64,000 nt of DNA. Origin: Apostichopus japonicus. Taxonomy: Eukaryota; Echinodermata; Holothuroidea; Aspidochirotida; Stichopodidae. The notes beneath the pieces are model-generated. The model was given only the letters and a program-made list of their open reading frames with translations. It was not told where the DNA came from and ran no database searches. The stretch is taken from the NCBI RefSeq assembly GCF_037975245.1, contig NC_092581.1, forward strand, positions 3,112,001-3,176,000, read 5' to 3'. The translations under genes were made by a program, and so were the position numbers. Below, piece by piece: positions 53,601 to 63,529 of the stretch. Position 1 is the stretch's first letter. Each line of letters opens with the position of its first letter.

Positions 53601-56600
53601 TATGAATGTAAGAGACTGACTTCGGTCAGCTTGCAGTTTTGATAAGCCAATGAGGCTTCTTCGCGAGTGTTCCTGCTTGCAGGAGTATCTAAAATACATA
53701 CATACACATATACATCTCATGTCTAAAAGTTACAAAGACTACCCTACACTCCTCCATAGAACACAAAACTGGCCAATTATTTCTTCCTTCGCTCAGAAAA
53801 AAGTACACAAACTCACTCTCTCAGCCGTCCACCCTGTCCCACCCCCCCCCTTGAAACCAAATATGTAATGTATAAAAAACAAAATGGAAAAATCAGGTCA
53901 CTAAGCACATAATTCACTCTCACTCAAGTCCCTGGATAAATCTTGATCGCTTTACTACGTCTGTCTCCGTAAACTAAAACCATTAACGGTGGTTTTACTA
54001 GGAATGAGGACTGAGTCATATTGAGGTTTGTCAATGCATCCTTACTTCTCCTCACATTTCCTCTTTTGATTTCCTCTATCAACGAGCTTGATTCTTGACT
54101 TACAGTACAAAATTTTGATGACCAAAATGAAAGTCCAAACATTTCATATCCCAAAAGTTACAGACTGTTGTGATTTATCAGTGGGGTCGACATGTACTGT
54201 TAAACATGGTGATAGTCATTGTACCTGTAGGTGCAAAAATAATTATGACTACGAATAGGGGGAAAACTTTCTTTGGGGCAAAACGTTTTCCTGGCAAAAG
54301 TTTGTCACGTTTTAACCAATTTTAAAAAATTGGAACGCAAACTTCACGGAAGATTAGTTAAGGTAAGCGGGTTTTTTTTGGTCTTACTGTTACAACTTTT
54401 TGCATGATATTAAAGCATACAGACAACATTGGTTGGAGGGGAAAAGTGGGGGGCGGGAGGGGGAAAGTGGGGAACAAGGAGCCTCTTTTACTACCCGCAC
54501 ACACCTTCTAGGCAGACGTTGTAATTTATTAAAGAAATTTGGGGCTAATTAAGTAATACTGAACGACCTTTTCAGACGTTCTGATTAAAACTCACCTCAT
54601 CACAGGACGCACATCTAGGCATAATGAGTTCTGCATAGTGCCTCTCACAATAGACCTGCCCCTCCCTGAAAAAGTAGCATAGATCGACGACCAACTCGTC
54701 GCATTTGAAGCACGTGAAACACAGTGGGTGCCAGCATATTCCCTCCTCGTCCATACGATCGGCAAACACGGCCAACTCGCCCGCCTCGATCTCGCCCGCA
54801 CATTTGTAGCATTCCTGTAGGTTATTTAGAATGCGAGGAAATCAAAACATTTCTTGATAATTCAGGGAGAAATGTGTCCGAATATCGCACACGTTTTATT
54901 TCCTTTCAAGATTGTATCTGAAGGCGAGTGAGATTGCATGGAACATTAATTTAGAACTGTGTGTCAAAAAAATGCTAGATTTACAAGAAATGTTCACCGA
55001 TGGAAATGCAAATCTATACTCTGTTGTGCATTAAATTGTGTACTGTCATATCTTGGCCAACTATTTTTACCTTTTCAATCAGTCTCATATTACAGCTCCA
55101 TAATATCTGGTTACAAATTCAGAGTTGACTATCTTTTAAGAAAATTCCTTTGAAAAATATAAAAGTTAACTTCAACACAAAGCAAAGTGTGGCTGTCATT
55201 CACAGGGCAATATGGGTCAGTTCAAGAGAGATTGGCTAATTTTAGAAAGTTATGATGTCAGGAAATTACAAGTAGTTCACTCTTCTATCCATATATTTCT
55301 ATCTGCTGCCCTCATCACGCTGAATGGACTTTGGCATGAAATGGGGAAACTGAAGGAAGAATGCCAAAATGCTCGGTTGGTACTAAAGAATAAAATACAA
55401 ACTCCCCCTTTGTCCCCCAAACTATCTTAATCTCACCCCATTAACCCACTACCCTCCCCCTCCCTACTCAAAAAAAACACATACATACCTACATACACCC
55501 ATACACACACACACAAGATTATTTAAGTTTGTCAGCAACTTTTCCCAATTTTCTGGAAATTTTGTCAATCACAGTGACTGTGCCTCAAGTAGCAACAGTG
55601 GTGTTATGTTTTATTCAATCGACTGTTTATATTTACGTGTTGCATCTATCTATTTCATGTATTTTGAATTTTTTCTTTATTGTCGGTATTTGTAACACTA
55701 CTGTGTCAGCTATATGCTACAACACACCAGTCTTTTGCTAAATGATTGTGTGTAACGGTTCATTTATATCATCTGGCCAATTATCATCAAAAACATATTT
55801 TGATTCGAAGTTCTAAGTTCCTAACAAAACTGATCACTCGTAGCAAATTTCTGTTCTGGAAACTGAAGGGGGGAAAAACAACTGGTTGTGTAACATGACT
55901 GCATTACTCTAATTAAATTATTCAGCAGGAATTGTTCAATTTTTCATCAGAAATTATAACAATTTTTTTTTCGTACATGCATCGGCATTCCTTTGGGCTT
56001 TTCATGTTGATGATCCTTATCTAATTAAATTGTCTTCATGACAATTAAATTAATTCTAACTGTATGAAGGAATTAAAAAAGTAAGCTAGCTAATTAGTGA
56101 TCAGTAAGTGAAAGAAAAATGATTACATGAATATTATATGCATACATTACTAAATGTGTGTGGTAACATTACTGCATACAGACTTAAGTGCTCGGCACCG
56201 AAAAAAAAATTGCTGCCCATTAAAGTTATTCCTTGCATTTATACCTGGAATCTCAGTTTCTAGACCTTCCTTTCCCTATTTTACTCCTGCTGCCTTCAAC
56301 CTACCAAATCTAATAATTCTTTTTTTTCAGAAGATTTCAGAGTGCCATTAACCAACAATAACAACAGGGAGTTTCGAAGGACGACATGTTAGTCAAAATA
56401 TACTCCGTTTTTAAGCAAAACAGATTCCTTGGAAAGACTGTGCAGTCTGCTTGATCATCACAGAGACGAAAGTTCCTAAAACATGCCCCTTAACGCGATA
56501 ATGGTTTCTTAGCTTGTTATTCCATAAATTCTCTTTTGTCACAAATTCCCAAAAGGTTCACTTAAGGTTATGACATCACCAAAAGATGCTTAAAAGGGAT

Positions 56601-59600
56601 TTTATGTCGGAGAGGCCTTTCGCTTTCGATCTTTTAAAATTGTTGAACAGCTCGGTAGGTTAAACATTTTATTCGCATGTTTGTGATCTGGACTTTTGCC
56701 AGACAGGACCCGAGCGCCCTCGAAACAGCTTTGTACCTGGCACTGGCAGACTTACCGTATCTTGAGGTAAATATTCTTTTACCCTGCCTACTCCGAAGGC
56801 CGCTTCTTCACGTAATTCTAGGAATTGGTTAAAGTTCTCCACGGCGGTGGCGTCGCCAAGGTGACGACAGAACTCTTCCGCCATGTCCTGTTTAGGAATC
56901 TGGATTATGAGTTGACGGTCCCGGAATTTCTCTCCGGGAGTGTGCAACCTCGGAACCTGATCGTTTGGAAGCGAATTCATAAATTCCTCTACCTGAAAAC
57001 AATGTGGAAATGAAGAAATTCGTCAGGGGGAGGGAGATTAAAAATGAAAAAAAGTTGACGTTATCTAGATACTCTGGTATTCACATCCTTTTCAACCTAC
57101 CAAACACTGGATTAATTCCAATGCATGGCTGTTACGTAAATTATGATCAGTTACCATGAGGGAGTGTTAGCTCAGTGGTTAACGCCGGTGCCTTTCAATC
57201 ATAAGGTCCCGAGTTTGAGTCACTCAAAGATTAATGTATGTTGTCCAGTTACAGAGTTGTTGACAATTGACAAGTCCTAATCATGGATGTTAAAATATGA
57301 ATCTTAGAGACTGACTTCGGTCAGCTTGCGGCTTTGATAAGCCAATGATGGCTTCTTCGCGAGTTCCTGCTTGCAGGAGTATCTAATATACATACAATAC
57401 ATACATGACGATCTTAAAGTTAATCAAAGAAAAACTGTTTGTCATACCAAATATATACTAAATATATATTCCCTTTGATGCACTTTATTTCAATTCCCAA
57501 CATCCTACCCCCTCAGCTCAATCGCAGAAATAAAATGATCATGTCGAATTTTTTTTTCCACAAAATTTTAAGTTTACTTCCAAAATTCTTCGAGAATTTT
57601 CTGCTGCCGATTAACTTTGGCTTTTCTGTGACTGCAGGGGGCAAGAAAGCAAAGAGGATCATTTAAATAAAGAGGAAAAATAAAACGAAAAGATGAGTGA
57701 AAATTGCCCTTCCTTCTTTCAACAATAAATAAGCAGTTTTCTATTATACCAAGACTAATTTGTTCAATAGCTGACTCTTTCTAAACTTTTGAAATCCTGT
57801 ATTTTCTTGACCTTTCTTCGAGTATTTTCGAGACTAAGTCCGTCAGTCGACGAGAACGATGCCCGAAGGCGTACATTTAGCAAGTAAAAGCTCAATTACG
57901 ATGATATTTTGAGATCGTGACCATGGACCTATGAAGTCACACTTTAACCTCCTTATGACTCCGGGCATTTTGATTTCCATGATATTTGGGTATTCTGCGC
58001 TTTTAATCTTCAAATGGTTACGTTTCACTCTTGTTTATAATAAGAAGCTGAATTTTTTTTTTGCACTCACAAAATCCCAAATCTTATATTTCCAAAAGCT
58101 AGAAAAGGGCAGAAACTGGCAGACTTTTTGGGGGGGGGGAAGGTGGGGGGATGGTTCTGTTATCCAAATATCTCTTTTTATATTATTTTTAGAATTGCAC
58201 ACCATCATACGTAACGGAACATGCCAAGTTTGTCACTACTCCATTCGATTCTTGATGTGAACAAAAATGGGAACTTGTGATCTAAATGGAGACAGAGCTA
58301 TAAAGAAGATGAGGAATAGTGGGGGGGGGGGTGTTGGAGAGGGGGCAATTATATTTCAACAGATGGGCTTAACATCATAAAAACTGACAGTATTATTAAA
58401 ATTAGCATAAATTTTCTTGATAGAAACAATCAAGGTTATACTGATTATAAAAGTATCCAAATGTTTGTTGTTTTCCTTTCACAATCAGCGATTTTCGCAC
58501 TTTCGTCGTCGAGGGACAGATATTGCTCTAGCCAAGAATTTATTGTCTTCTACAGCAGCGGCATAACGCGACAATTTCTTCTTTGAACTTATTTCTCCAA
58601 TTACGAGATGCCTTTGAAGACAATCTGCCCAAAAATGATCTTTGATTGGGATTTGGTGGAAATATGGAGGTCATGATCAGAATTAATTTCAAGGTTTTTC
58701 GTCTGTCGATGAGGGAAAATCGGTCATAACAGCTTCGGGCGGCCCTTACAGTTGCCGACACTTCCTGTGTGTAGGGGTATGCATGGCTGCCCGTATGCTC
58801 GGCCACGATGATTCTTTGAAATATGATAGAAAATAACTTTAGGCTCTTCGTGAGTGCCGAGTCAATTATGTATTCAGTGTTTCTCCTACACGCCGTTCAT
58901 GCAAGATTTGTCATAAAATCGAAAACGTAGTGTTTACACGTGCATCTTTAGAGAGGAGAAAATTTAGGTCTTTATAGGTATATACTTTTGAAAGTCCCCA
59001 GGCCAGTTAAAAAAGAGGGGGAAAATGGCCGGGGATACTAATCATATGGAATAAAACATAAATAAAGAAGAAAATTGCAGAGATCGGAGGATTTTTAGTA
59101 TTCGGTGTCTCAGGCATATATGGCATCCATGAAATTCTTGTTTCAACGAGTAAAATATATGTCTTAAATATAGACTTTTTTTTAATTTATTTTTGGCATG
59201 CTGCATATCATGGCCAATTCAGGGAAGAATTTAGTGTTTTGAAGGCCCTGAAATTTTGACTGTTGTTGCGATACCTCAGAACTTATTCGCTTATTATTAT
59301 TTATTGTTATTTTTTTATTATTTATAATTTATTATTATTATTATTTATTATTAATTTTTTATTATTTATTATTATTATTTATTATTAATTTTTTATTATT
59401 TATTATCTATTATTATTACTATTATTATTATTATTATTATCATTTATTATTTTTTATCATCATTATTTAATCTGAGGTGAGTATAGATATCCTATGATAA
59501 ATCTCTGGTATGCTCCTTTAAGGTTTAATTGCATGCTGATGACATGAAATCCTAAATTTGATATGAATCCATTTTTTTTGTTTTTTGAATTCTAACAATT

Positions 59601-62600
59601 CTACTTTAAATGCTCTCAATTCTTTTCTTCATACACAAACATTATAGCCACTTTCAATTATAATTTGACACTACCATTTGTTCTTTAATAATTCGAAATG
59701 CACTAATGTTATTTGTGGCGATAATAGTTGTATGGCTTTTATTTGAGTGTGATGTAGGCTGCTATAATAAGTGCTGTGGCTAAAGTTAAGTTTAGCCATT
59801 GATAGTAATTCATGAGCCTCTGGTATTTAAAGGGTCATTCCTAATAAAGAAAAAAAAAACAACAACATTGCTACAGAAATCCAACCTTGACCAATAGCAA
59901 GTGGTTTAAATGGTTTACAAATATCTCAAAATTAATTGGTGCCTTAAGATAACAGTTTAAATAGTCTTTGACATTGGTGGACACGACAAATTCCACGAAA
60001 ATTGATAAAAAGTTCTAGGCGATTAAAAGTACAATGCACAACCACTAGAATACAAATACATGAATTCCACTCAGAAGGTCAGTGTTGGAATTAGCCTTAC
60101 TAGTGCACATTTTAAGTGAAAAATATATAAATATATATTTTCTCGTGAAATAAATTTTGAGACTTATGTTATTCTAGTTCACATGTTAGTTATGTAATAA
60201 GTACAAATATGACAGAGGTAACCGGTTATTTAGTTGAGAATGTCTCTGTGTTGGACTACGTGAGAGATATGTTACTTCCCCGTTTGAAAAAGACTTGCAA
60301 CTTCTCTACATGCTATCCCTAAAAACACCTTTATACAGGCCCCTTTAAAATTCAGCAAACTCTTCTGGTGGCCTTGACAGACTGGTTGGTGCTCTAGCAG
60401 AGTCGGCAAAATGTACAAAAATAAAAAAAAAATAAAAAATATGGAACCTGCTTACTAATTTTGGAGCTAGCTAGGTCACGTACCCGGTATGCTATTCCTG
60501 GCAGACAATGATACCTTATTGATGGCATCCGAGAGGCGGGTGGGTACCTCATCTTAGGCAAACCTGTCAGCATAATTTGATGCTTAAAAAACTCCTCCGT
60601 TTACCTCCTGTGTTGTGTGTGTGTTTTTTTTCTGTGTGTGAAGAGTTCCACATCTTCAGTCAGTCATATTTGATTAACATTCAAGAGATTTTTGCATCTA
60701 GCCTTAGGCTGTCAAAGGGGCACATTGACATGACTTGGGCAAGTGCTGGAATTTTAAATCAACCACCTCACCATAAGGGCAACATAGCCTCTTTCACAGG
60801 TTTGGTTTATATTTATATATATATATATATATATATATGTATACATATATATATATATATACATGTAATGATATATATACACATTATATGGTGTTATAGG
60901 AATAATTCATTAACCTAGAAACCTCTCTCCAACTCTGTCCACCCATCTCTATATACCGAAATAACCGAACACAGACGTCCGTATTTTGGCATTACTCCGA
61001 TTTCATCACATCGTACTTTTTTAAAGGCAAATTTTCTTTCGTTTCTGTTTTTATTTTTTCGTTACAAAACTGTAAACCCGAGGTTCCTACCCTCTAATAC
61101 TATAATCCATCTGCCAGCTAACCGCTGCACCGCCCTCAAGCGACGGTGGTTTATACGTCTATGCGGTAGTTGGTTTTGTACCCGAGATAATTAAATCAGT
61201 GTAACCATACACACACACACTGTGCACGGCAGTGTTTCATTGTTGATACGCTAAACCAACTGCTAACATGCAAGTTTTGTTTTTCGCTCTGGGAACCACA
61301 TGAATAATAAACATCTCGTCATGAAAGAAAAGACCACTCTAACTAAGGTGGGTAACATACAGGAAGAACATCTCACAAACAACTCGTCTCGGAGCCAAAA
61401 AAAATACGACCATAGAGAGATACAAAACCCGTGGCTTATCAATCGGTAATTCAACGGCCGTGTGGTCCAAAGGGAAACGGGGCAAGAATCAAAATTAATG
61501 TAAAAGCATTCATCGCTGAAATGCATCAAACTCCCCGCGGCATAAATAAATTGCTTGGTCGCAGGAGAGAGCGAAATGAAACGTTATATGCGAAAAAGAT
61601 TACTTTTTAAAAATGTGACTGGTAGTCGTATCAAATTGTAGTTAAAGTGATCAAGATGCCACGGTTATGTGAGGAAACGTGGAACCGTTTTGTACGGTCT
61701 CGTTCAACAAATATGTGAAATGCATGATTTCCATTTTAAGCTTTTTTTTTTTTTTTTTTTTTTAATATCACTTCATTGATATGCAATTATCTATTGTGTA
61801 GTGCAGGGAGATTCATTTCAATTTCATAATGAAGAAAAATATTCAAGTAATTATGAAACTAAAAATAAAAATACAAAAAAATGGGAAGATAGCCAAAAAG
61901 AACAAAAAACAGAAAAAAAAAGATGAATAAGGAATGGAAAACAAAACTAAAGGGAGCAATAAAATCGATGTGGAACCTTGACATTTGAAAACATGTGATA
62001 AATTTTGATTCCATCTTGATAAATAACTTGAGGCACATTTCAAAGTTTGAAAGAGAAAAGACAAAAGTTGAACAGGAATTGCAAATCAGGCAGAAGATAT
62101 GGTATGCTGGGAAGGGGGGGGTTAACATGTTACCTATGTAAAGAGCAGATGGGTTACAGGCCTCTCTCTCCATACATTCCACAATTTTCTTCTCTTTATT
62201 TTCTTTTATTTGGTGGGGGGGGGGGGGAGGGATTGAGAAAATATAATTATTAAAACAGGCAGGCTCCATTTTCTCTCTCACTGAAGTTTGCTGTCCAAAA
62301 TAAATATTTCTTTATCTGCTGCAAATAGGCCATTTATTGCATGCTTATTTAAGCTTTTCATGGGTGTAGGGGGAGGGGAGGGTAGGGTGTTGGTGAGGGA
62401 GGCAAGGGTATCGGTGGTGACGGTTGGATGTGGATCATCATGAATAGCAGGTTAATGAATCTTCTAACTTTCAACATTTTGGCAGCAGGTTAGCAACATT
62501 CAATTACGAATGACACCCAAATATTGATAAACCTGTGAGGAAATTCCCTCCCATATCGTGGCTTACTCTTGCTACGTACAAACACCTCATCCCAGCTACC

Positions 62601-62889
62601 CTCTCCTCCTCCTCCCCACCTCCCCCTCCTCCCCCTCCTCCTCCTCCCATCCTATGCAAGAGAAAAGAAAGGAGACCATATATTTACAAATAAGAAATCA
62701 ATTGTTACCTTTCCTGGTGGTAAACCGTCTGGTGCCCACGAATAACCTAATCCTAGCGCCCTCTCTTTCGCCATCTGGATATCCTTGGCATTTTCAGCGA
62801 CCAGATTGAGTCTCTCCGTCACCGTCACGAGGTTATCGTGGATGATGTCATGTTCCTCTCGCCGGCATCCGCAGTTGCAACAGGTGCAC
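21482..62889 (-). CDS. Lmpt: Limpet-type PET and six-LIM protein (gene span, 5' end outside window)
   Basis: Eight coding exons on the minus strand, with consensus splice sites and matching phases: 62709-62889, 56756-56992, 54596-54814, 34725-34925, 33170-33356, 25113-25282, 23287-23473 and 21482-21642. They encode about 513 residues. Order: end of a testin-like Cys-rich segment (CTCCNCGCRREEHD), PET domain, short linker, then six LIM zinc-binding domains ending PNCAQE. Testin and Prickle have PET plus three LIMs and FHL proteins have four and a half LIMs. PET plus six, with FHL-like last domains, is the arrangement of Limpet/LIMPETin. Such proteins act as protein scaffolds at the cytoskeleton and in the nucleus; no enzymatic activity is expected. 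The start codon lies beyond 64000. The intron between 34925 and 54596 is about 19.7 kb, and alternative promoters producing LIM-only forms are possible but not shown. Confidence 0.93.
22439..22913. repeat. Irregular minisatellite (about 90-130 bp units)
   Basis: CCTAGTTCAGATA recurs at 22559, 22651 and 22778, with a variant near 22903, surrounded by repeated GTTATATGTTTTGAACTTGG words. It lies in the Limpet intron between LIM5 and LIM6 exons. Confidence 0.85.
23287..23473 (-). CDS. Lmpt: Limpet exon: rest of LIM5 and start of LIM6
   Basis: Acceptor ATCTTTGCAG|GTG, donor CTTG|GTGAGT, 62 codons plus one base. VIQSGGLLYRNEPWHPECFA, CSGC and LCTDC complete LIM5; CDEC opens LIM6. The sequence is close to the FHL-type LIM repeat. 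Confidence 0.95.
23480..24660. other. Limpet intron, unannotated part
   Basis: A+T-rich intron with no supported exon. A short plus-strand frame at 24358-24576 lacks any recognisable feature. Confidence 0.5.
24664..24920. mobile_element. 257-bp MITE with 28-bp terminal inverted repeats
   Basis: The left end TTTAAAGG…GGCCCCAAA (24664-24691) and the right end (24893-24920) are inverted repeats agreeing in 24 of 28 bases. If the outer TTAA belongs to the target, the element would be of the piggyBac/TTAA type. There is no coding capacity. It lies in the Limpet intron between LIM4 and LIM5. Confidence 0.75.
25113..25282 (-). CDS. Lmpt: Limpet exon: rest of LIM4 and start of LIM5
   Basis: Acceptor TCTACCGCAG|GA, donor AAG|GTACTG, 56 whole codons after two phase bases. 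Encodes KEWHDKCFVCKVC, then IYCNNC, completing LIM4, and CAGC opening LIM5. A plus-strand frame of similar length over this block is only its shadow. Confidence 0.93.
27938..27990. promoter_or_regulatory. Cluster of TAAT/ATTA words
   Basis: About eight homeodomain-core TAAT or ATTA words lie within 53 bases inside a Limpet intron. Background A+T content makes chance clusters likely. Confidence 0.2.
31790..32190. repeat. Degenerate tandem repeats with GCATGATAGGCTGTAC-like words
   Basis: Words such as TAGGCTGTACA, GGATCACA, CATGATAG, AGGCCTATA and CAGCATAT recur in order at roughly 60-70 base intervals. Units are strongly diverged. Confidence 0.6.
33170..33356 (-). CDS. Lmpt: Limpet exon: rest of LIM3 and start of LIM4
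   Basis: 62 codons plus one base, acceptor CTCTGATAG|GAT and donor CCAG|GTTCGT. LIM3 shows HESC, then FEQRYS, then CGMC, and later CLEC. Most LIM domains have only two residues between the fourth and fifth ligands; here there are six. CPRC starts LIM4. The final base and the next exon's first two form a glycine codon. Confidence 0.93.
34725..34925 (-). CDS. Lmpt: Limpet exon: rest of LIM2 and start of LIM3
   Basis: 67 codons, phase 0, acceptor ATCCGCAG|CTG and donor AAG|GTATGT. LIM2 continues with LIFSGEYVKAMNESFHSGHF, ligands HFCC, QKC and HCVAC. CEEC opens LIM3. The exon is separated from LIM1 by the gene's longest intron. Confidence 0.95.
37635..37975. mobile_element. 341-bp hAT-type MITE with 8-bp target duplication
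   Basis: Terminal inverted repeats CAGTGACGTAGCCAG (37635-37649) and, in reverse complement, CAGTTGCGTAGCCAG (37961-37975) differ at two of 15 bases. Both flanks carry CATCCACC (37627-37634 and 37976-37983), an 8-bp duplication as made by hAT transposases. The interior has G and C runs and GCCCCCC motifs, with no coding potential. The intact duplication marks it as a single insertion event. Confidence 0.9.
39584..39633. repeat. (TACA)n microsatellite with interruptions
   Basis: Short runs of TACA separated by AT-rich breaks, followed by an ATC-rich patch to about 39673. Confidence 0.8.
40490..40775. repeat. 41-46 bp minisatellite
   Basis: TTGGTAAGTTTC or close variants at 40497, 40592, 40633, 40675, 40716 and 40762, separated by GCAAGCatGCAGCAAaCAAACAGCA-like sequence. 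An AAGC tetranucleotide run lies at about 40556-40580. The minus-strand Cys/Leu-rich frames over this block are translated repeat. Confidence 0.9.
46914..46999. repeat. (AT)n microsatellite, likely SINE tail
   Basis: AT tract with CT interruptions directly adjoining the 3' end of the tRNA-like SINE at 47000-47119. Confidence 0.9.
47000..47119 (-). mobile_element. tRNA-derived SINE (family 2)
   Basis: Read on the minus strand, it has a tRNA-like A box (CCTAGTGGTAAGGG) and, about 40 bases on, a B box (GAGTTCGAATCC), which together form an internal RNA polymerase III promoter. A short unrelated body of about 45 bases follows, then the AT tail. It is too diverged in its arms to be a functional tRNA. 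Confidence 0.7.
47586..47649. repeat. AT-rich microsatellite (TATATATTTG and TA units)
   Basis: Three roughly 14-base units of TATATATATTTG pass into a pure TA run. Confidence 0.9.
47865..48135. repeat. Five-base repeat region (AATAC/AATGC)n
   Basis: About 270 bases composed mainly of AATAC, AATGC and AATAT words, all in five-base register with frequent substitutions. Overlapping frames rich in His/Cys/Ile or Asn/Thr are translated repeat. Confidence 0.92.
49318..49340. promoter_or_regulatory. Perfect RFX X-box palindrome
   Basis: TGTAGGTTGCC-A-GGCAACCTACA is a perfect inverted repeat with 11-base arms and a single central base. Its core GTTGCC-A-GGCAAC matches the X-box consensus (GTNRCC, 0-3 bases, RGYAAC) bound by RFX factors. 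It lies about 5.3 kb downstream of the LIM1 exon, inside the large Limpet intron. A function as an enhancer or internal promoter element is inferred only. Confidence 0.55.
50164..50197. repeat. GT/CA hairpin
   Basis: GGGTGTGTGTGTG and its reverse complement CACACACACACCC are separated by eight bases, forming a potential long hairpin from a dinucleotide repeat and its inverted copy. Confidence 0.8.
52679..52934 (+). mobile_element. tRNA-derived SINE (family 1), copy 1
   Basis: tRNA-like head with A box TTAGCTCAGTGGTTAA and B box CGGTTCGAGTC, then a body of about 150 bases and a (CATA)n tail. The body holds a hairpin CTGACTTCGGTCAG (52828-52841) and a second one TCCTGCTTGCAGGA (52881-52894). 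Upstream is a small CACCCACAATCTATAGTT tandem repeat. It lies antisense within a Limpet intron. Confidence 0.88.
53467..53718 (+). mobile_element. tRNA-derived SINE (family 1), copy 2
   Basis: Same layout as copy 1: A box identical, B box GAGTTCGAGTC intact, both body hairpins retained (53616-53629 and 53671-53684), CATA-rich tail. Differences from copy 1 are scattered substitutions and small indels. Confidence 0.88.
54596..54814 (-). CDS. Lmpt: Limpet exon: LIM1 and first zinc ligands of LIM2
   Basis: 73 codons, phase 0, acceptor ACCTACAG|GAA and donor GAG|GTGAGT. LIM1 ligands are visible: CYKC, then HPLC, FTC, FKC, and VYCERH. The last four-residue pair CASC begins LIM2. GELAVFADR and ICWHPLCF are typical of the first LIM of the testin/Prickle/Limpet group. 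Confidence 0.95.
54820..56750. other. Limpet intron between PET and LIM1 exons
   Basis: About 1.9 kb with short A+T-rich frames and no supported exon. Confidence 0.5.
56756..56992 (-). CDS. Lmpt: Limpet exon: main part of PET domain
   Basis: 79 codons, phase 0 at both ends, acceptor TGTTTTCAG|GTA and donor ACG|GTAAGT. VEEFMNSLPNDQVPRL, TPGEKFRDRQLIIQIPKQD and AEEFCRHL are the core PET motifs. The remainder (NFNQFLELREEAAFGVGRVK) is the linker to the first LIM domain, as in testin. PET domains mediate protein contacts and self-association. Confidence 0.93.
57161..57407 (+). mobile_element. tRNA-derived SINE (family 1), copy 3
   Basis: A box intact; B box is GAGTTTGAGTC (one change). Both hairpins are unchanged (57311-57324 and 57365-57378). 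The tail is (CATA)n-like. It lies in the intron upstream of the PET exon. Confidence 0.88.
59285..59466. repeat. (ATT)n-rich simple sequence
   Basis: About 180 bases made almost wholly of TTA/ATT words with T-run interruptions. Confidence 0.95.
60806..60862. repeat. (AT)n microsatellite
   Basis: TA-rich tract with one GTATACAT interruption. Confidence 0.9.
61742..61763. repeat. Poly(T) tract
   Basis: A run of about 22 T. It could be the tail of a retroposed sequence in minus orientation, but no body was recognised. Confidence 0.8.
62709..62889 (-). CDS. Lmpt: Limpet exon: Cys-rich end and start of PET domain
   Basis: Acceptor CTCCCGTCAG|G and donor AAG|GTAACA bound 60 codons plus one base. 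CTCCNCGCRREEHDII matches the testin-type C-x2-C-x-C…EEHD signature. A helical stretch AENAKDIQMAKERALGLGY follows, then SWAPDGLPPGK, the start of the PET domain. The exon begins one base into a codon, so at least one upstream exon lies to the right. Confidence 0.9.
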
Positions 62890-63261
62890 CTGACGGGAGT
62901 AAGAGAGACGAGAATAATGGAATAAGTCACACACAATAACAGGCGGAATATAATTTCAACAATTTTCAAAATTGAATAAAATTTTGTTCTCAAGGCAGGT
63001 CCTTTTTATGTACCAACAAAAAACTGTATAACTGTTTCTGACTTTGACCTCTGTTGACCTCTGCCAATTGCGACAGACTTCTTGTGCTATCATCAAGATG
63101 GGATCTGCAAACTGAATTTGAGGTTTATTATAAAGCAAAGCTGAACTAGCTGACATATACCAAGGCAAATTTTTCAGGATTTCTTCTGGTCCTCCTCACT
63201 AGGCCTTGCCTTTTGGTTTTCCCGACAGCAAATTTGGTTGCCGCAATAATGTAGCAAAATA

Positions 63262-63523
63262 TGCCAGTATAACACTGTTGGATGTACACTGTAGGAGAGA
63301 TGTGTAGGTTTGGTGAGTAGAACACTGATATAGACACTTTAGGAGAGATGTGTAGGTTTGGTGAGTAGACAACTGATATAGACACTTTAGGAGAGATGTG
63401 TAGGTTTGGTGAGTAGAACACCAATATGTACACTGTTGGAGAGATGTGTAGGTTTGGTGAGTAGAACACCAACATGTACACTGTAGGAGAGATGTGTAGG
63501 TTTGGTGAGTGGAACACCAGCTT
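63262..63523. repeat. 48-bp minisatellite, five units
   Basis: GGAGAGATGTGTAGGTTTGG starts at 63294, 63342, 63390, 63438 and 63486, exactly 48 bases apart. Because 48 is divisible by three, the minus strand stays open and gives 16-residue repeats (…FYSPNLHISP…). I treat this frame as a product of the repeat. Confidence 0.93.
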
Positions 63524-63529
63524 TGATGG

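Larger units (their letters stand above)
34940..54590. other. Largest Limpet intron (about 19.7 kb)
   Basis: No supported coding exon. Contents listed separately: hAT-type MITE, minisatellites, microsatellites, two SINE families, and an X-box palindrome. Homopolymer runs include A at about 37288-37306, G at 35977-35987 and C at 42532-42543. A (CT)n tract lies at about 41119-41139. Confidence 0.6.
57410..62700. other. Limpet intron within the PET-coding region
   Basis: About 5.7 kb in all. Apart from one SINE and simple repeats, no exon could be supported. The frame at 58540-58806 (minus) is discussed under findings. Confidence 0.5.

Noticed and set aside
53924-54154. 76-codon minus-strand frame downstream of a SINE, inside a Limpet intron
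   Set aside because: No recognisable motif or splice context.
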